Source of the DNA: Pseudomonas sp. GOM7
GTDB taxonomy: Bacteria > Pseudomonadota > Gammaproteobacteria > Pseudomonadales > Pseudomonadaceae
Reading direction: 5' to 3'
Length of the DNA stretch: 64,000 nucleotides
Assembly (NCBI RefSeq): GCF_026723825.1
Contig: NZ_CP113519.1
Location: 620,001-684,000 of the forward strand
In this document: in pieces, positions 18,939 through 26,234 of the stretch
How positions within the stretch are numbered: position 1 is the first letter of the stretch
Layout of the letters: each line of letters begins with the position of its first letter
The notes under the pieces: generated by a model
Seen by the model: only the letters and a program-made list of their open reading frames with translations
Database searches by the model: none
What the model was told of the DNA's origin: nothing
Position numbers and translations under genes: made by a program

Positions 18939-20381
18939 ATGTTGCGCAGACTCTCCCTGGCTGTTGCCGTGGCCGCCGCGTCGGTGGGCCTGGTGCAGGC
19001 CGCCGAGGCACCGCTTTCCAGCAAGACCGACCTGATGACCGTGTATCAGGAAGCCGCCCAGAACAATGCCGATATCGCCGCTGCCCGAGCCGACTACCAG
19101 GCACGTCGCGAAGTGGTACCGCAGGCCCGTGCCGGATTGCTGCCCAACCTCTCGGCAGGCGCCAATTATGGCGACACTCGCACCGAGATCGATTCGCCCA
19201 GCGCCACCCTTTCGCGCAGCGGTCTGGTCTATCAGGCCAATCTGAGTCAGCCGCTGTTCCGCGCCGACCGCTGGTTCCAGTTGCAGGCCGCTGAGGCCAC
19301 CAGCGAGCAGGCCGCGCTGGAATTGTCCGCCACCGAGCAGAACCTCATCCTGCAGAGTGCCGAGACCTACTTCACCGTGCTGCGTGCCCAGGACAACCTG
19401 GCCTCGACCCGCGCCGAGGAGGCCGCCTTCAAGCGCCAGCTCGACCAGGCCAACGAGCGTTTTGATGTCGGCCTCTCCGACAAGACCGACGTGCTCGAGG
19501 CCCAGGCCGGTTTCGATACCGCCCGGGCCAACCGCCTGCTCGCCGAGCGCGCCGTGGACGATGCCTTCGAGGCCCTGGTGGCACTGACCAACCGCGACTA
19601 CGTGGCCGTGGAAGGCATCGTGCATTCCCTGCCGGTGCTGGTGCCGACGCCCAACGATGCCAAGGCCTGGGTCGATACTGCCGCCGCGCAGAACCTCAAT
19701 CTGCAGGCCAGTCTCTATGCAGTCACCGCCGCCGAGGAGAACCTGCGCCAGCGCAAGGCCGGTCATGCGCCGACCCTGGATGCCGTGGCCAGCTACCAGA
19801 AAGGCGACAACGACAGCCTGGGCTTCACCAATTCGGGGTCGCCGCTGTCGCCGCGTTACAGCGGTGACGTGTCGCAGCGCAGCATCGGCCTGCAGCTAAA
19901 CATCCCGTTGTACAGCGGCGGCCTGACCAGCTCACAGGTACGCGAGGCCTACCAGCGCCTGGGGCAGACCGAGCAACTGCGCGAGAGCCTGCGTCGCCAG
20001 GTGGTGCAGAACACCCGCAACCTGTTCCGCGCGGTGAATACCGACGTGGAAACCGTGCAGGCGCGGCGCCAGTCGATCATCTCCAACCAGAGCGCGCTGG
20101 AAGCCACCGAGATCGGCTATCAGGTCGGCACCCGCAATATCGTCGACGTGCTCGATGCCCAGCGTCAGCTCTACAGCGCCGTGCGCAACTACAACGACGC
20201 GCGTTACGACTACATCCTCAACAACCTGCGCCTCAAGCAGGCCGCCGGCACCCTCAGCCCGGCCGACCTCGAAGCCCTGGGCCGTTTTCTCAAGCCGGAC
20301 TACAACCCGGACAAGGACTTCCTGCCGCCGGATCTGGCCTCGGCTGCCGAGGAGCGCTTGAAGAACAATCAGGGGTATTGA
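18939..20381 (+). CDS. tolC: TolC family outer-membrane channel protein
   Basis: 480 residues with a signal peptide (MLRRLSLAVAVAAASVGLVQA). The two repeated outer-membrane-efflux domains are recognisable: LMTVYQEAAQNNADIAAARADY, YQANLSQPLFRADRWFQLQAAE and, in the second half, IGLQLNIPLYSGGLTSSQVREAYQRL and IGYQVGTRNIVDVLDAQRQLYSA. It is the trimeric outer-membrane duct for tripartite efflux and type I secretion. It is divergent from thiC and next to nudF as tolC is in enterics; the PAO1 counterpart in this position is called opmH. A terminator follows at once. Confidence 0.92.
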   Translation: MLRRLSLAVAVAAASVGLVQAAEAPLSSKTDLMTVYQEAAQNNADIAAARADYQARREVVPQARAGLLPNLSAGANYGDTRTEIDSPSATLSRSGLVYQANLSQPLFRADRWFQLQAAEATSEQAALELSATEQNLILQSAETYFTVLRAQDNLASTRAEEAAFKRQLDQANERFDVGLSDKTDVLEAQAGFDTARANRLLAERAVDDAFEALVALTNRDYVAVEGIVHSLPVLVPTPNDAKAWVDTAAAQNLNLQASLYAVTAAEENLRQRKAGHAPTLDAVASYQKGDNDSLGFTNSGSPLSPRYSGDVSQRSIGLQLNIPLYSGGLTSSQVREAYQRLGQTEQLRESLRRQVVQNTRNLFRAVNTDVETVQARRQSIISNQSALEATEIGYQVGTRNIVDVLDAQRQLYSAVRNYNDARYDYILNNLRLKQAAGTLSPADLEALGRFLKPDYNPDKDFLPPDLASAAEERLKNNQGY

Positions 20382-20395
20382 CACCCCCGATATAC

Positions 20396-20425
20396 AAAAG
20401 CCCGACGCAAGGTCGGGCTTTTTGT
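20396..20425 (+). terminator. Rho-independent terminator after tolC
   Basis: AAAAGCCCGAC and GTCGGGCTTTT form a perfect 11-base stem with a 5-base loop, followed by more T. The A-run on the left could also serve waaA on the other strand. Confidence 0.9.
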
Positions 20426-20468
20426 TTTTAGGCACTGCAACCGCAGCATGCCCTGTGATCGAGCAAGC

Positions 20469-20527
20469 GTAGCCCGGATGCAATCCGGGAGAGCATCGCA
20501 ACATCCTCCAGATTGCATCCGGGCTAC
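20469..20527. repeat. REP-like GTAGCCCGGATG palindrome at the waaA stop
   Basis: Perfect 17-base arms (GTAGCCCGGATGCAATC and its complement) enclose 25 bases. The TAG stop of waaA is the TAG of the right arm. Related copies lie at 38430 and 39766. Confidence 0.85.
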
Positions 20528-21789
20528 AGCAGCCGCTGCAGCCCTGCCAGCAGCCGCTCCAGGGCGCCCTGGTTGGCCTGGAGCACGGCCAGGCCAGCCT
20601 TGCTCATACGCTGAGCCTCGTCAGGCTCGCCCAGCAGCGTCGCAACCCGGCCAGCCAGTTGATCGGCGTTTTCCACTTCGCTCAAGGCGCCGGCCTCGCG
20701 CAGTTGCGCAGCGATTTCCAGAAAGTTGAACAGGTGCGGGCCGCTTAGCACGGGTTTGCCCAGCGCGGCTGGCTCCAGCAGGTTATGTCCGCCATTGGCC
20801 ACCAGGCTGCCGCCGACGAAGGCGATATCGGCCAGCGCATAGAGAAACAGCAGTTCGCCCATGGTGTCGCCCAGCAGCACCTGGTCGCCAGCGTGCACCG
20901 CCTCGCCGGTGGAGCGGCGGCGTGTGGCCATGCCCTGGCTCAGGCACAGCTCATGCACCGCGCCAAAGCGTTCCGGGTGCCGGGGCACGAGGATCAGCAG
21001 GGCATCCGGCCTGGACGCCAGTAGCTGGCGATGGGCGTCCAGGACGATCTCGTCTTCGCCAGCATGGGTGCTGGCAGCTATCCAGACCGGGCGCTGCTCG
21101 GCCTGCCATTGCCGGCGCAGGTTGGCAGCGCGCCTCGGCAGATCGGCATCGATTTTCAGATCGAACTTGATCGAGCCGGTCACTTCGACGCATTCAGGGC
21201 GTGCGCCCAGGGCCAGGAATCGCTGCGCCTCTGTCTGGGTCTGCACGGCGAGCAGCGACAGCTCGGCGAGCATCGGTGCGGTGAGCCTGGCAAAACGCGC
21301 ATAGCCGCGTGCCGAGCGCTCGGACAGCCGAGCGTTGGCCAGTGCCACGGGAATGCCGCGCCTGGCGCACTGGTGGATATGGTTCGGCCACAGCTCGGTT
21401 TCCATCACCACCGCCAGGCGTGGACGAGCACGTTCGAGAAAGCGTGCCGCCGCCCAGGGCAGGTCATAGGGCAGGTAGCAATGCTGTACGCTGTCGCCGA
21501 ACAGCGCCTGGATGCGCTCGGAGCCGGTGGGGGTCATGCAGGTGACGGTGATCGGCAGCTCTGGGTGGCGTGCTTGCAGAGCGCGGATCATGGGGGCGGC
21601 GGCGATGCTCTCGCCAACCGATACGGCGTGCACCCAGATGCCGCCAGGTTGCAGCGGCGGCAGACCGAAGGAGAAACGCTCCCGGATGCGCCGCGCGTAA
21701 GCCGGCGCCTTGCGCGCCCGCAAGGCCAGACGCAGGGCGATCAGGGGTAGGGCCAGATGCAGCAGCAGGGTATAGAGGTGTCTGTTCAT
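20524..21789 (-). CDS. waaA: 3-deoxy-D-manno-octulosonic acid (Kdo) transferase
   Basis: 421 residues from ATG 21789, the normal size for WaaA. A hydrophobic N-terminal anchor (LYTLLLHLALPLIALRLALR) precedes the GT30 Kdo-transferase domain with IWVHAVSVGES near 50, MTPTGSERI, YLPYDLPWAA, VVMETELWPN and, in the C-terminal domain, GGSLVANGGHNLLEPAALG. It transfers Kdo to lipid IVA on the cytoplasmic side of the inner membrane. Its stop codon lies inside a REP-like repeat. It follows the LysR gene on the same strand with a 43-base gap. Confidence 0.96.
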   Translation of the reverse strand: MNRHLYTLLLHLALPLIALRLALRARKAPAYARRIRERFSFGLPPLQPGGIWVHAVSVGESIAAAPMIRALQARHPELPITVTCMTPTGSERIQALFGDSVQHCYLPYDLPWAAARFLERARPRLAVVMETELWPNHIHQCARRGIPVALANARLSERSARGYARFARLTAPMLAELSLLAVQTQTEAQRFLALGARPECVEVTGSIKFDLKIDADLPRRAANLRRQWQAEQRPVWIAASTHAGEDEIVLDAHRQLLASRPDALLILVPRHPERFGAVHELCLSQGMATRRRSTGEAVHAGDQVLLGDTMGELLFLYALADIAFVGGSLVANGGHNLLEPAALGKPVLSGPHLFNFLEIAAQLREAGALSEVENADQLAGRVATLLGEPDEAQRMSKAGLAVLQANQGALERLLAGLQRLL

Positions 21790-21832
21790 GGGGGCGCAGC
21801 TTATCGCCGCAGGCCGAGCGCTGGAAGGGCGA

Positions 21833-22720
21833 TCAGGCTTGCGGACGCAGCAACTCCTGCGCCAGGCAGTCGGCCAGCCAGCTCGCCGCCGGGCCGAGCG
21901 CGCCGTCGCGGCGCCAGACCAGTTCCACCACCAGGGGCAATGGCGCCCAGTCGCTGCGCAGTTCCTGCAAGTGGCCCTGGTAGGTGGGGTACTGCGCCAC
22001 ATGGCGCGGCAACCAGGCCCAGCCCAGGCCGCGGATCACCAGCTCGGCCATGACGTAGAAGCTGTCGGCGCGCCACAGCAACGGACTGATCTGTTCGCCC
22101 CCTGGGTAATGGCTGTCCTGCGGGGTCATCAGCAACTGGCGATGTTCGGCCAGGTCGCGCCTTTCCACACTGGCACGCCCGGCCAGGGGATGCATAGGGC
22201 TGCACACCGTGACCATTTCGATGGTGCCCAGGCGCTGGCTTTCCAGCTCGGCGGGCATCTGCTCGTGATGGAACAGCAGGCCGAGATCGGCCTGGCGCTG
22301 CACCAGCTTGCGCGCCACGTCGCCCTGCGCCCCACTGGACAGTTGCACTTCGAGCTGGGGAAAGGCTTCCGCCAGCGCCTGCAGGCTGGCCAGCACCGGC
22401 TGGTAGGGCATGGCTTCGTCCTGCGCCAGGCGCAGACGGGCTTCTTCGCCACGGGCCAGACCGAGGGCGCGGCCATCTAGGCGCTGGCACTGCTGTAGCA
22501 CGCTGCGCGCCTCCTCCAGCAAGGCGCGGCCGGCTTCGGTGAGTGCTGGCTGGCGACCGCTGCTGCGCTCGAACAGGCTGACCCCGAGATCCGCCTCGAG
22601 CAGGGCGATGGCGCTGCTCACCGCCGATTGCGCACGTCCGGTTTCACGGGCCACGGCGGAGAAGGAGCGGCGCTCGGCGGTGCGCACGAACAGGTGCAGT
22701 TGATCGAGGTTCCAATTCAC
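21833..22720 (-). CDS. LysR family transcriptional regulator
   Basis: 295 residues starting with GTG at 22720. The N-terminal winged helix-turn-helix is clear (LHLFVRTAERRSFSAVARETGRAQSAVSSAIALLE), followed by the periplasmic-binding-protein-like effector domain. GGAG lies 7 bases before the start and overlaps one arm of the inverted repeat CTATCT-N7-AGATAG. It is divergent from the emrE-type gene, so it is a likely regulator of that pump and of itself. The effector is unknown. Confidence 0.92.
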   Translation of the reverse strand: MNWNLDQLHLFVRTAERRSFSAVARETGRAQSAVSSAIALLEADLGVSLFERSSGRQPALTEAGRALLEEARSVLQQCQRLDGRALGLARGEEARLRLAQDEAMPYQPVLASLQALAEAFPQLEVQLSSGAQGDVARKLVQRQADLGLLFHHEQMPAELESQRLGTIEMVTVCSPMHPLAGRASVERRDLAEHRQLLMTPQDSHYPGGEQISPLLWRADSFYVMAELVIRGLGWAWLPRHVAQYPTYQGHLQELRSDWAPLPLVVELVWRRDGALGPAASWLADCLAQELLRPQA

Positions 22721-22723
22721 AGT

Positions 22724-22742
22724 CTATCTCCAAAGCAGATAG
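22724..22742. promoter_or_regulatory. Candidate LysR operator
   Basis: CTATCT-N7-AGATAG is a perfect inverted repeat that fits the T-N11-A rule of LysR-type sites. It sits in the divergent spacer, 4 bases before the lysR start and about 63 before emrE, and covers the lysR ribosome-binding site. Confidence 0.55.
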
Positions 22743-22805
22743 GTAATCACTTTATCCCATCGCTGCGACGACTAGAATCGGCGGCATCGTTCAGGAGTCG
22801 CCGCC

Positions 22806-23138
22806 ATGCCCGGATACCTCTACCTCGCTATTGCCATCGCCGCCGAAGTCATCGCCACCACCTCGATGAAAGCCATCGACGGCTTCAACAAGCCCTTGCC
22901 ATTGCTGCTGGTGATCGGTGGCTACGCCATCGCCTTCTGGATGCTGATTCTGGTAGTGCGCACCATCCCGGTGGGCATCGCCTACGCCATCTGGGCGGGG
23001 CTCGGCATCGTCCTGGTGAGCATCGCCGCGCTGGTGCTCTACCAGCAGAAGCTAGATCTACCGGCCATGCTCGGCATGGGCCTGATCGTCAGCGGTGTGG
23101 TGGTCATCCAACTATTCTCGCACTCCACGGGGCATTAA
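22806..23138 (+). CDS. emrE: Small multidrug resistance (SMR) transporter, EmrE-like
   Basis: 110 residues with four membrane helices, exactly the SMR pattern. Family landmarks are the essential glutamate in AIAAEVIATTSMK (Glu 14), the tryptophan in GIAYAIWAGLG and the third-helix glycines. Such dimers exchange protons for quaternary ammonium compounds, guanidinium or polyamines. A -10-like TAGAAT lies about 30 bases upstream. Divergent from a LysR gene with a candidate operator between them. Whether it is an EmrE drug pump or a Gdx guanidinium exporter cannot be decided from sequence alone. Confidence 0.93.
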   Translation: MPGYLYLAIAIAAEVIATTSMKAIDGFNKPLPLLLVIGGYAIAFWMLILVVRTIPVGIAYAIWAGLGIVLVSIAALVLYQQKLDLPAMLGMGLIVSGVVVIQLFSHSTGH

Positions 23139-23149
23139 GACGGACAGGC

Positions 23150-23176
23150 TTGAAGCTTGCCGCTTGTAGCTGCCCC
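23150..23176. repeat. GCTTG-type repeat fragment
   Basis: GGCTTGAAGCTTGCCGCTTG-like sequence after emrE, related to the hairpin repeats at 14345 and 43251. It lies just upstream of the -10 candidate for the next gene. Confidence 0.5.
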
Positions 23177-23182
23177 GAGGGT

Positions 23183-23188
23183 TATACT
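23183..23188 (+). promoter_or_regulatory. Candidate -10 element
   Basis: TATACT lies 29 bases before the oxidoreductase start. No good -35 is seen at normal spacing; TTGCCG in the upstream repeat is 20 bases away. Confidence 0.35.
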
Positions 23189-23217
23189 GCGCCCCTGTTT
23201 TTCTGCGAGGCCCGTTC

Positions 23218-24393
23218 ATGTCCCAAGCTCTCAGCACCGATGTCCTGATCGTCGGCGGCGGTATCGCCGGCCTCTGGCTCAATGCGCGCCTGCGTCAGCA
23301 GGGGTTCGCCACTTTGCTGGTGGAGTCGGCGAGCCTCGGCGGCGGGCAGAGCCTGAAGTCGCAGGGCATCATCCATGGTGGCGCCAAGTACGCGCTGCAC
23401 GGCGCGCTGACCGGCTCGGCCGAGGCCATCGGCGATATGCCACGGCGCTGGCGCGAGGCGCTGGCCGGTGACGGCGAGCTGGATCTGCGCGGCGTGCGCC
23501 TGCTCTCCGACGCGCATTACCTGTGGTCGCCGGGCACTCTGGCGGGCAATCTGACCAGCTTCTTCGCCAGCAAGGCCATGCGTACACGGGTCGATGCGGT
23601 CAAGGGTGAGCAACTGCCGCCAGCGCTGCGCGATCCGAAGTTCAAGGGCAAGGTCTATCGCCTCAACGAGCTGGTGCTGGACGTGCCCAGCCTGATCGCG
23701 CGCCTGGCCGAACTGGCCGGCGACGGCCTGCTGGCCGGTGAGCGTATCGAGCCGCTGCGCGAGGCGGGTGAGCTGGTCGGCCTGGTCGTCGACGGCCGCG
23801 AGATCCGTGCTCAGCGCGTGGTGCTCAGTGCCGGCGCCGGTAATGCCGAGCTGTTGGCGGCGTTGGGTATCGAACAGCCGCGCCAGCAATTGCGCCCGCT
23901 GCACATGGTGCTGGCCAAGGGGCCGGCCTTGAAACCGCTGTATGCCCATTGCCTGGGCGGCGGGCCGAAGCCACGGGTGACCGTGACCACCCATCCAGCG
24001 GCCGATGGCCAGTGGGTCTGGTATCTCGGCGGTGACCTGGCCGAGGCCGATGGCGTGGCGCGTGACGAGGCCGCGCAGATCAAGGCGGCGCAGAAGGAAG
24101 TCGCCGCGCTGCTGCCTTGGGTCGATCAGAGCCAGACCCGCTGGGCCACCCTGCGGGTGGATCGTGCCGAGCCGGCGCAATCGGGCCTGGTGCGCCCGGA
24201 CAGCGCTTTCCTGGCCGATCAGGGCCATCTGCTGGTGGGCTGGCCGACCAAGCTGGCGCTGTCGCCGGACTTCGCCGACCGCGTGCTGCAAGCTTTGGCC
24301 CGCGATGGCGTGCAACCTGGCGCTCATGCGCCGTTGCCCGAACTGCCACGTCCGCCCGTTGCCCAGCCGGTATGGGAGACCCTGCTGCCATGA
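23218..24393 (+). CDS. FAD-dependent oxidoreductase (DAO family)
   Basis: 391 residues. The N-terminal dinucleotide-binding fold is clear (DVLIVGGGIAGLWLNARLR), followed by LGGGQSLKSQGIIHGGAKYAL, which matches the flavin-proximal region of glycerol 3-phosphate/D-amino-acid oxidase-like enzymes. No signal peptide. The stop overlaps the start of an aldo-keto reductase (ATGA), so the two are made together. The substrate is unknown; the pair is conserved beside emrE in Pseudomonas as far as I recall. Confidence 0.85.
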   Translation: MSQALSTDVLIVGGGIAGLWLNARLRQQGFATLLVESASLGGGQSLKSQGIIHGGAKYALHGALTGSAEAIGDMPRRWREALAGDGELDLRGVRLLSDAHYLWSPGTLAGNLTSFFASKAMRTRVDAVKGEQLPPALRDPKFKGKVYRLNELVLDVPSLIARLAELAGDGLLAGERIEPLREAGELVGLVVDGREIRAQRVVLSAGAGNAELLAALGIEQPRQQLRPLHMVLAKGPALKPLYAHCLGGGPKPRVTVTTHPAADGQWVWYLGGDLAEADGVARDEAAQIKAAQKEVAALLPWVDQSQTRWATLRVDRAEPAQSGLVRPDSAFLADQGHLLVGWPTKLALSPDFADRVLQALARDGVQPGAHAPLPELPRPPVAQPVWETLLP

Positions 24394-25196
24394 GTCTGCA
24401 CGATCTGCATCGTCCGCTCGGCAGTACCGGTCTGCTGGTGTCGCCTCTGGGCCTGGGCACGGTCAAGCTGGGCCGCGACCAGGGGGTCAAATACCCCAGC
24501 GGCTTCACCATCCCCGACGACGCTCAGGCTGCGGCCTTGCTGCGCCAGGCGCGTGAGCTGGGTATCAACCTGATCGACACCGCCCCGGCCTATGGCGTCA
24601 GCGAGCAGCGCCTCGGCCCCTTGCTGCGTGGCCAGCGCGACCAGTGGGTGATCGTCAGCAAGACCGGCGAGGAGTTCGACCAGGGCCTGTCGCACTTCGA
24701 TTTCTCGCCAGCGCACACCCGCCTGTCGGTAGAGCGCAGCCTCAAACGCCTGGAAACTGACCGTATCGACCTGCTGCTGGTGCACTCCGATGGCAATGAT
24801 CTGGCCGTGCTGCGCGACAGCGGCGTCTACGAGGCGCTTGAGGCGCTCAAGCGCGAGGGCAAGATTCTCGCCTATGGCCTGTCCGGCAAGACCGTCGAAG
24901 GTGGCCTGCTGGCACTGCAGCAAGGGGATTGCGCCATGGTCACCTACAACCTCGCCGGGCAGGGCGAAAAGCCGGTTATCGACTACGCTGCCAGTCACGG
25001 CAAGGGCATCCTGATCAAGAAGGCCCTGGCCAGCGGGCATGCCTGCCTGGCCGATGGTGTCGATCCGGTGCGCGCCAGCTTCGAGCTGATTTTTGCGCAT
25101 CCTGGTGTCAGCAGTGCCATCGTTGGCACCATCAATCCGCTGCACCTGGCTGCCAATGTGGCCACGGCAGCGGCGGTGATCCGCCAACGGGGCTGA
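24390..25196 (+). CDS. Aldo/keto reductase
   Basis: 268 residues, the usual AKR barrel size. The start at 24390 overlaps the previous stop. The opening RPLGSTGLLVSPLGLGTVKLG is typical, and the catalytic tetrad is visible: Asp and Tyr in LIDTAPAYGVSEQRLG, Lys in VIVSKTGEEF, His in LLLVHSDGND. NAD(P)H-dependent carbonyl reduction in the cytoplasm is expected. Translational coupling to the FAD enzyme suggests both act on the same metabolite, which I cannot name. Confidence 0.9.
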   Translation: MSLHDLHRPLGSTGLLVSPLGLGTVKLGRDQGVKYPSGFTIPDDAQAAALLRQARELGINLIDTAPAYGVSEQRLGPLLRGQRDQWVIVSKTGEEFDQGLSHFDFSPAHTRLSVERSLKRLETDRIDLLLVHSDGNDLAVLRDSGVYEALEALKREGKILAYGLSGKTVEGGLLALQQGDCAMVTYNLAGQGEKPVIDYAASHGKGILIKKALASGHACLADGVDPVRASFELIFAHPGVSSAIVGTINPLHLAANVATAAAVIRQRG

Positions 25197-25321
25197 GTTC
25201 GTCACGTTCCTTTACAGGATCGGGTTGTGTCCGTTGTCTGGCCTGAGGCAGCCTAGCCGTCTGTTTCGCCCTGAACCTCGCCGGGTGCTTGCTGCCTGGC
25301 ACGAGTCAATGAGGAGCCGAG

Positions 25322-26227
25322 ATGCCGCGTACGCTGATTCGCAAGGACCCGAGTCGCTTCAAGACCCTGCCATTGTTCGTCGAGGCCAGTCCTGACGGGC
25401 TGCGCTACCAGAGCCTTGGCCAGCCGCTGAATTTTCGCCAGATGCTGGAGCGGCGGCGTCCGCTAATGGTTGCCGACAACCAGCGCTTCGCGGTCGAACT
25501 GGCCAACCTGGGCGTGTCGGTGCGCCTGACCTTGCGCTTGCAGGGGCGCGATTACTGGGTACTGGTGCGTCAGCGCCGGCCGGATCGCGGCGATACCGTG
25601 CTCAAGCTGATTTCCGGTTATGTGCCGGCCCACGAGCTCAACCTGCCGCTGCTCACGGCGATCCAGGAGGTGGCCGAAGAGTGCCTGATCGAGAGCGAGG
25701 GCGGTTGGCTCAGCGGGCGTTTCGGCGATACCTGGCTACCCACACCCTACCAGGGCGCCTTGCGCTATCGCGAAACCAGCCATTTTCGTCTCAGCCCGCT
25801 TTCCGGCGCCGCGCGGCCGGTGCAGTGCGGCAACCTGACCCTGCTCGAGCGCCCACGGGCCTACGTGCACCTGCCGACCGCCTCGTTGCAACTGGTCTAC
25901 GACCTCAATCTGGAGCTGCCGCGCGATGTGCGCGAACCCAGCCTGTTCCATGTCGACGAATGTCTCGAAGAGGGGCTTCTGGTGGCACGCCTGGAGCGCC
26001 GACGTCCTGATCTTTACCTGGTGGCCTTGCACAATGGCCAGCCCAATGGCGGATTGTTCACCCTGCGCGGCGGCGAGCTGACGGCGGCCAGCACCCGTGG
26101 CCTGTGGTTGTCGGAGAGTTTCGCCGAGCAGCAGGGCTGGCTGGTGAACGAGGAGCGGGTGCGCTGGAAGGACTGGCTGCAACGTTATGGGGTGCAGCCG
26201 GCACGACGCACCACGGTGGGCGCGTAA
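25322..26227 (+). CDS. Nudix-like protein of unknown function (often labelled metal ABC transporter ATPase)
   Basis: 301 residues, preceded by GAGGAG. Homologues in Pseudomonas are, from memory, often annotated as a metal ABC transporter ATPase, but there is no Walker A, Walker B or LSGGQ motif. Residues about 80-122 resemble a Nudix domain: a strand WVLVRQRRPDRGD, then GYVPAHE and QEVAEEC, which fits the Nudix box with two extra residues in its loop and Gln in place of Arg. The C-terminal half (FHVDECLEEGLLVARLE, GGLFTLRGGELTAAS) is also Nudix-hydrolase-like in texture. No membrane segments. It stands alone before the divergent-strand AhpA-like gene. The activity is unknown. Confidence 0.6.
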   Translation: MPRTLIRKDPSRFKTLPLFVEASPDGLRYQSLGQPLNFRQMLERRRPLMVADNQRFAVELANLGVSVRLTLRLQGRDYWVLVRQRRPDRGDTVLKLISGYVPAHELNLPLLTAIQEVAEECLIESEGGWLSGRFGDTWLPTPYQGALRYRETSHFRLSPLSGAARPVQCGNLTLLERPRAYVHLPTASLQLVYDLNLELPRDVREPSLFHVDECLEEGLLVARLERRRPDLYLVALHNGQPNGGLFTLRGGELTAASTRGLWLSESFAEQQGWLVNEERVRWKDWLQRYGVQPARRTTVGA

Positions 26228-26234
26228 GCGGGAC

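Noticed and set aside
25322..26227. Annotation as metal ABC transporter ATPase
   Set aside because: No Walker A, Walker B or signature motif; the protein looks Nudix-like instead.
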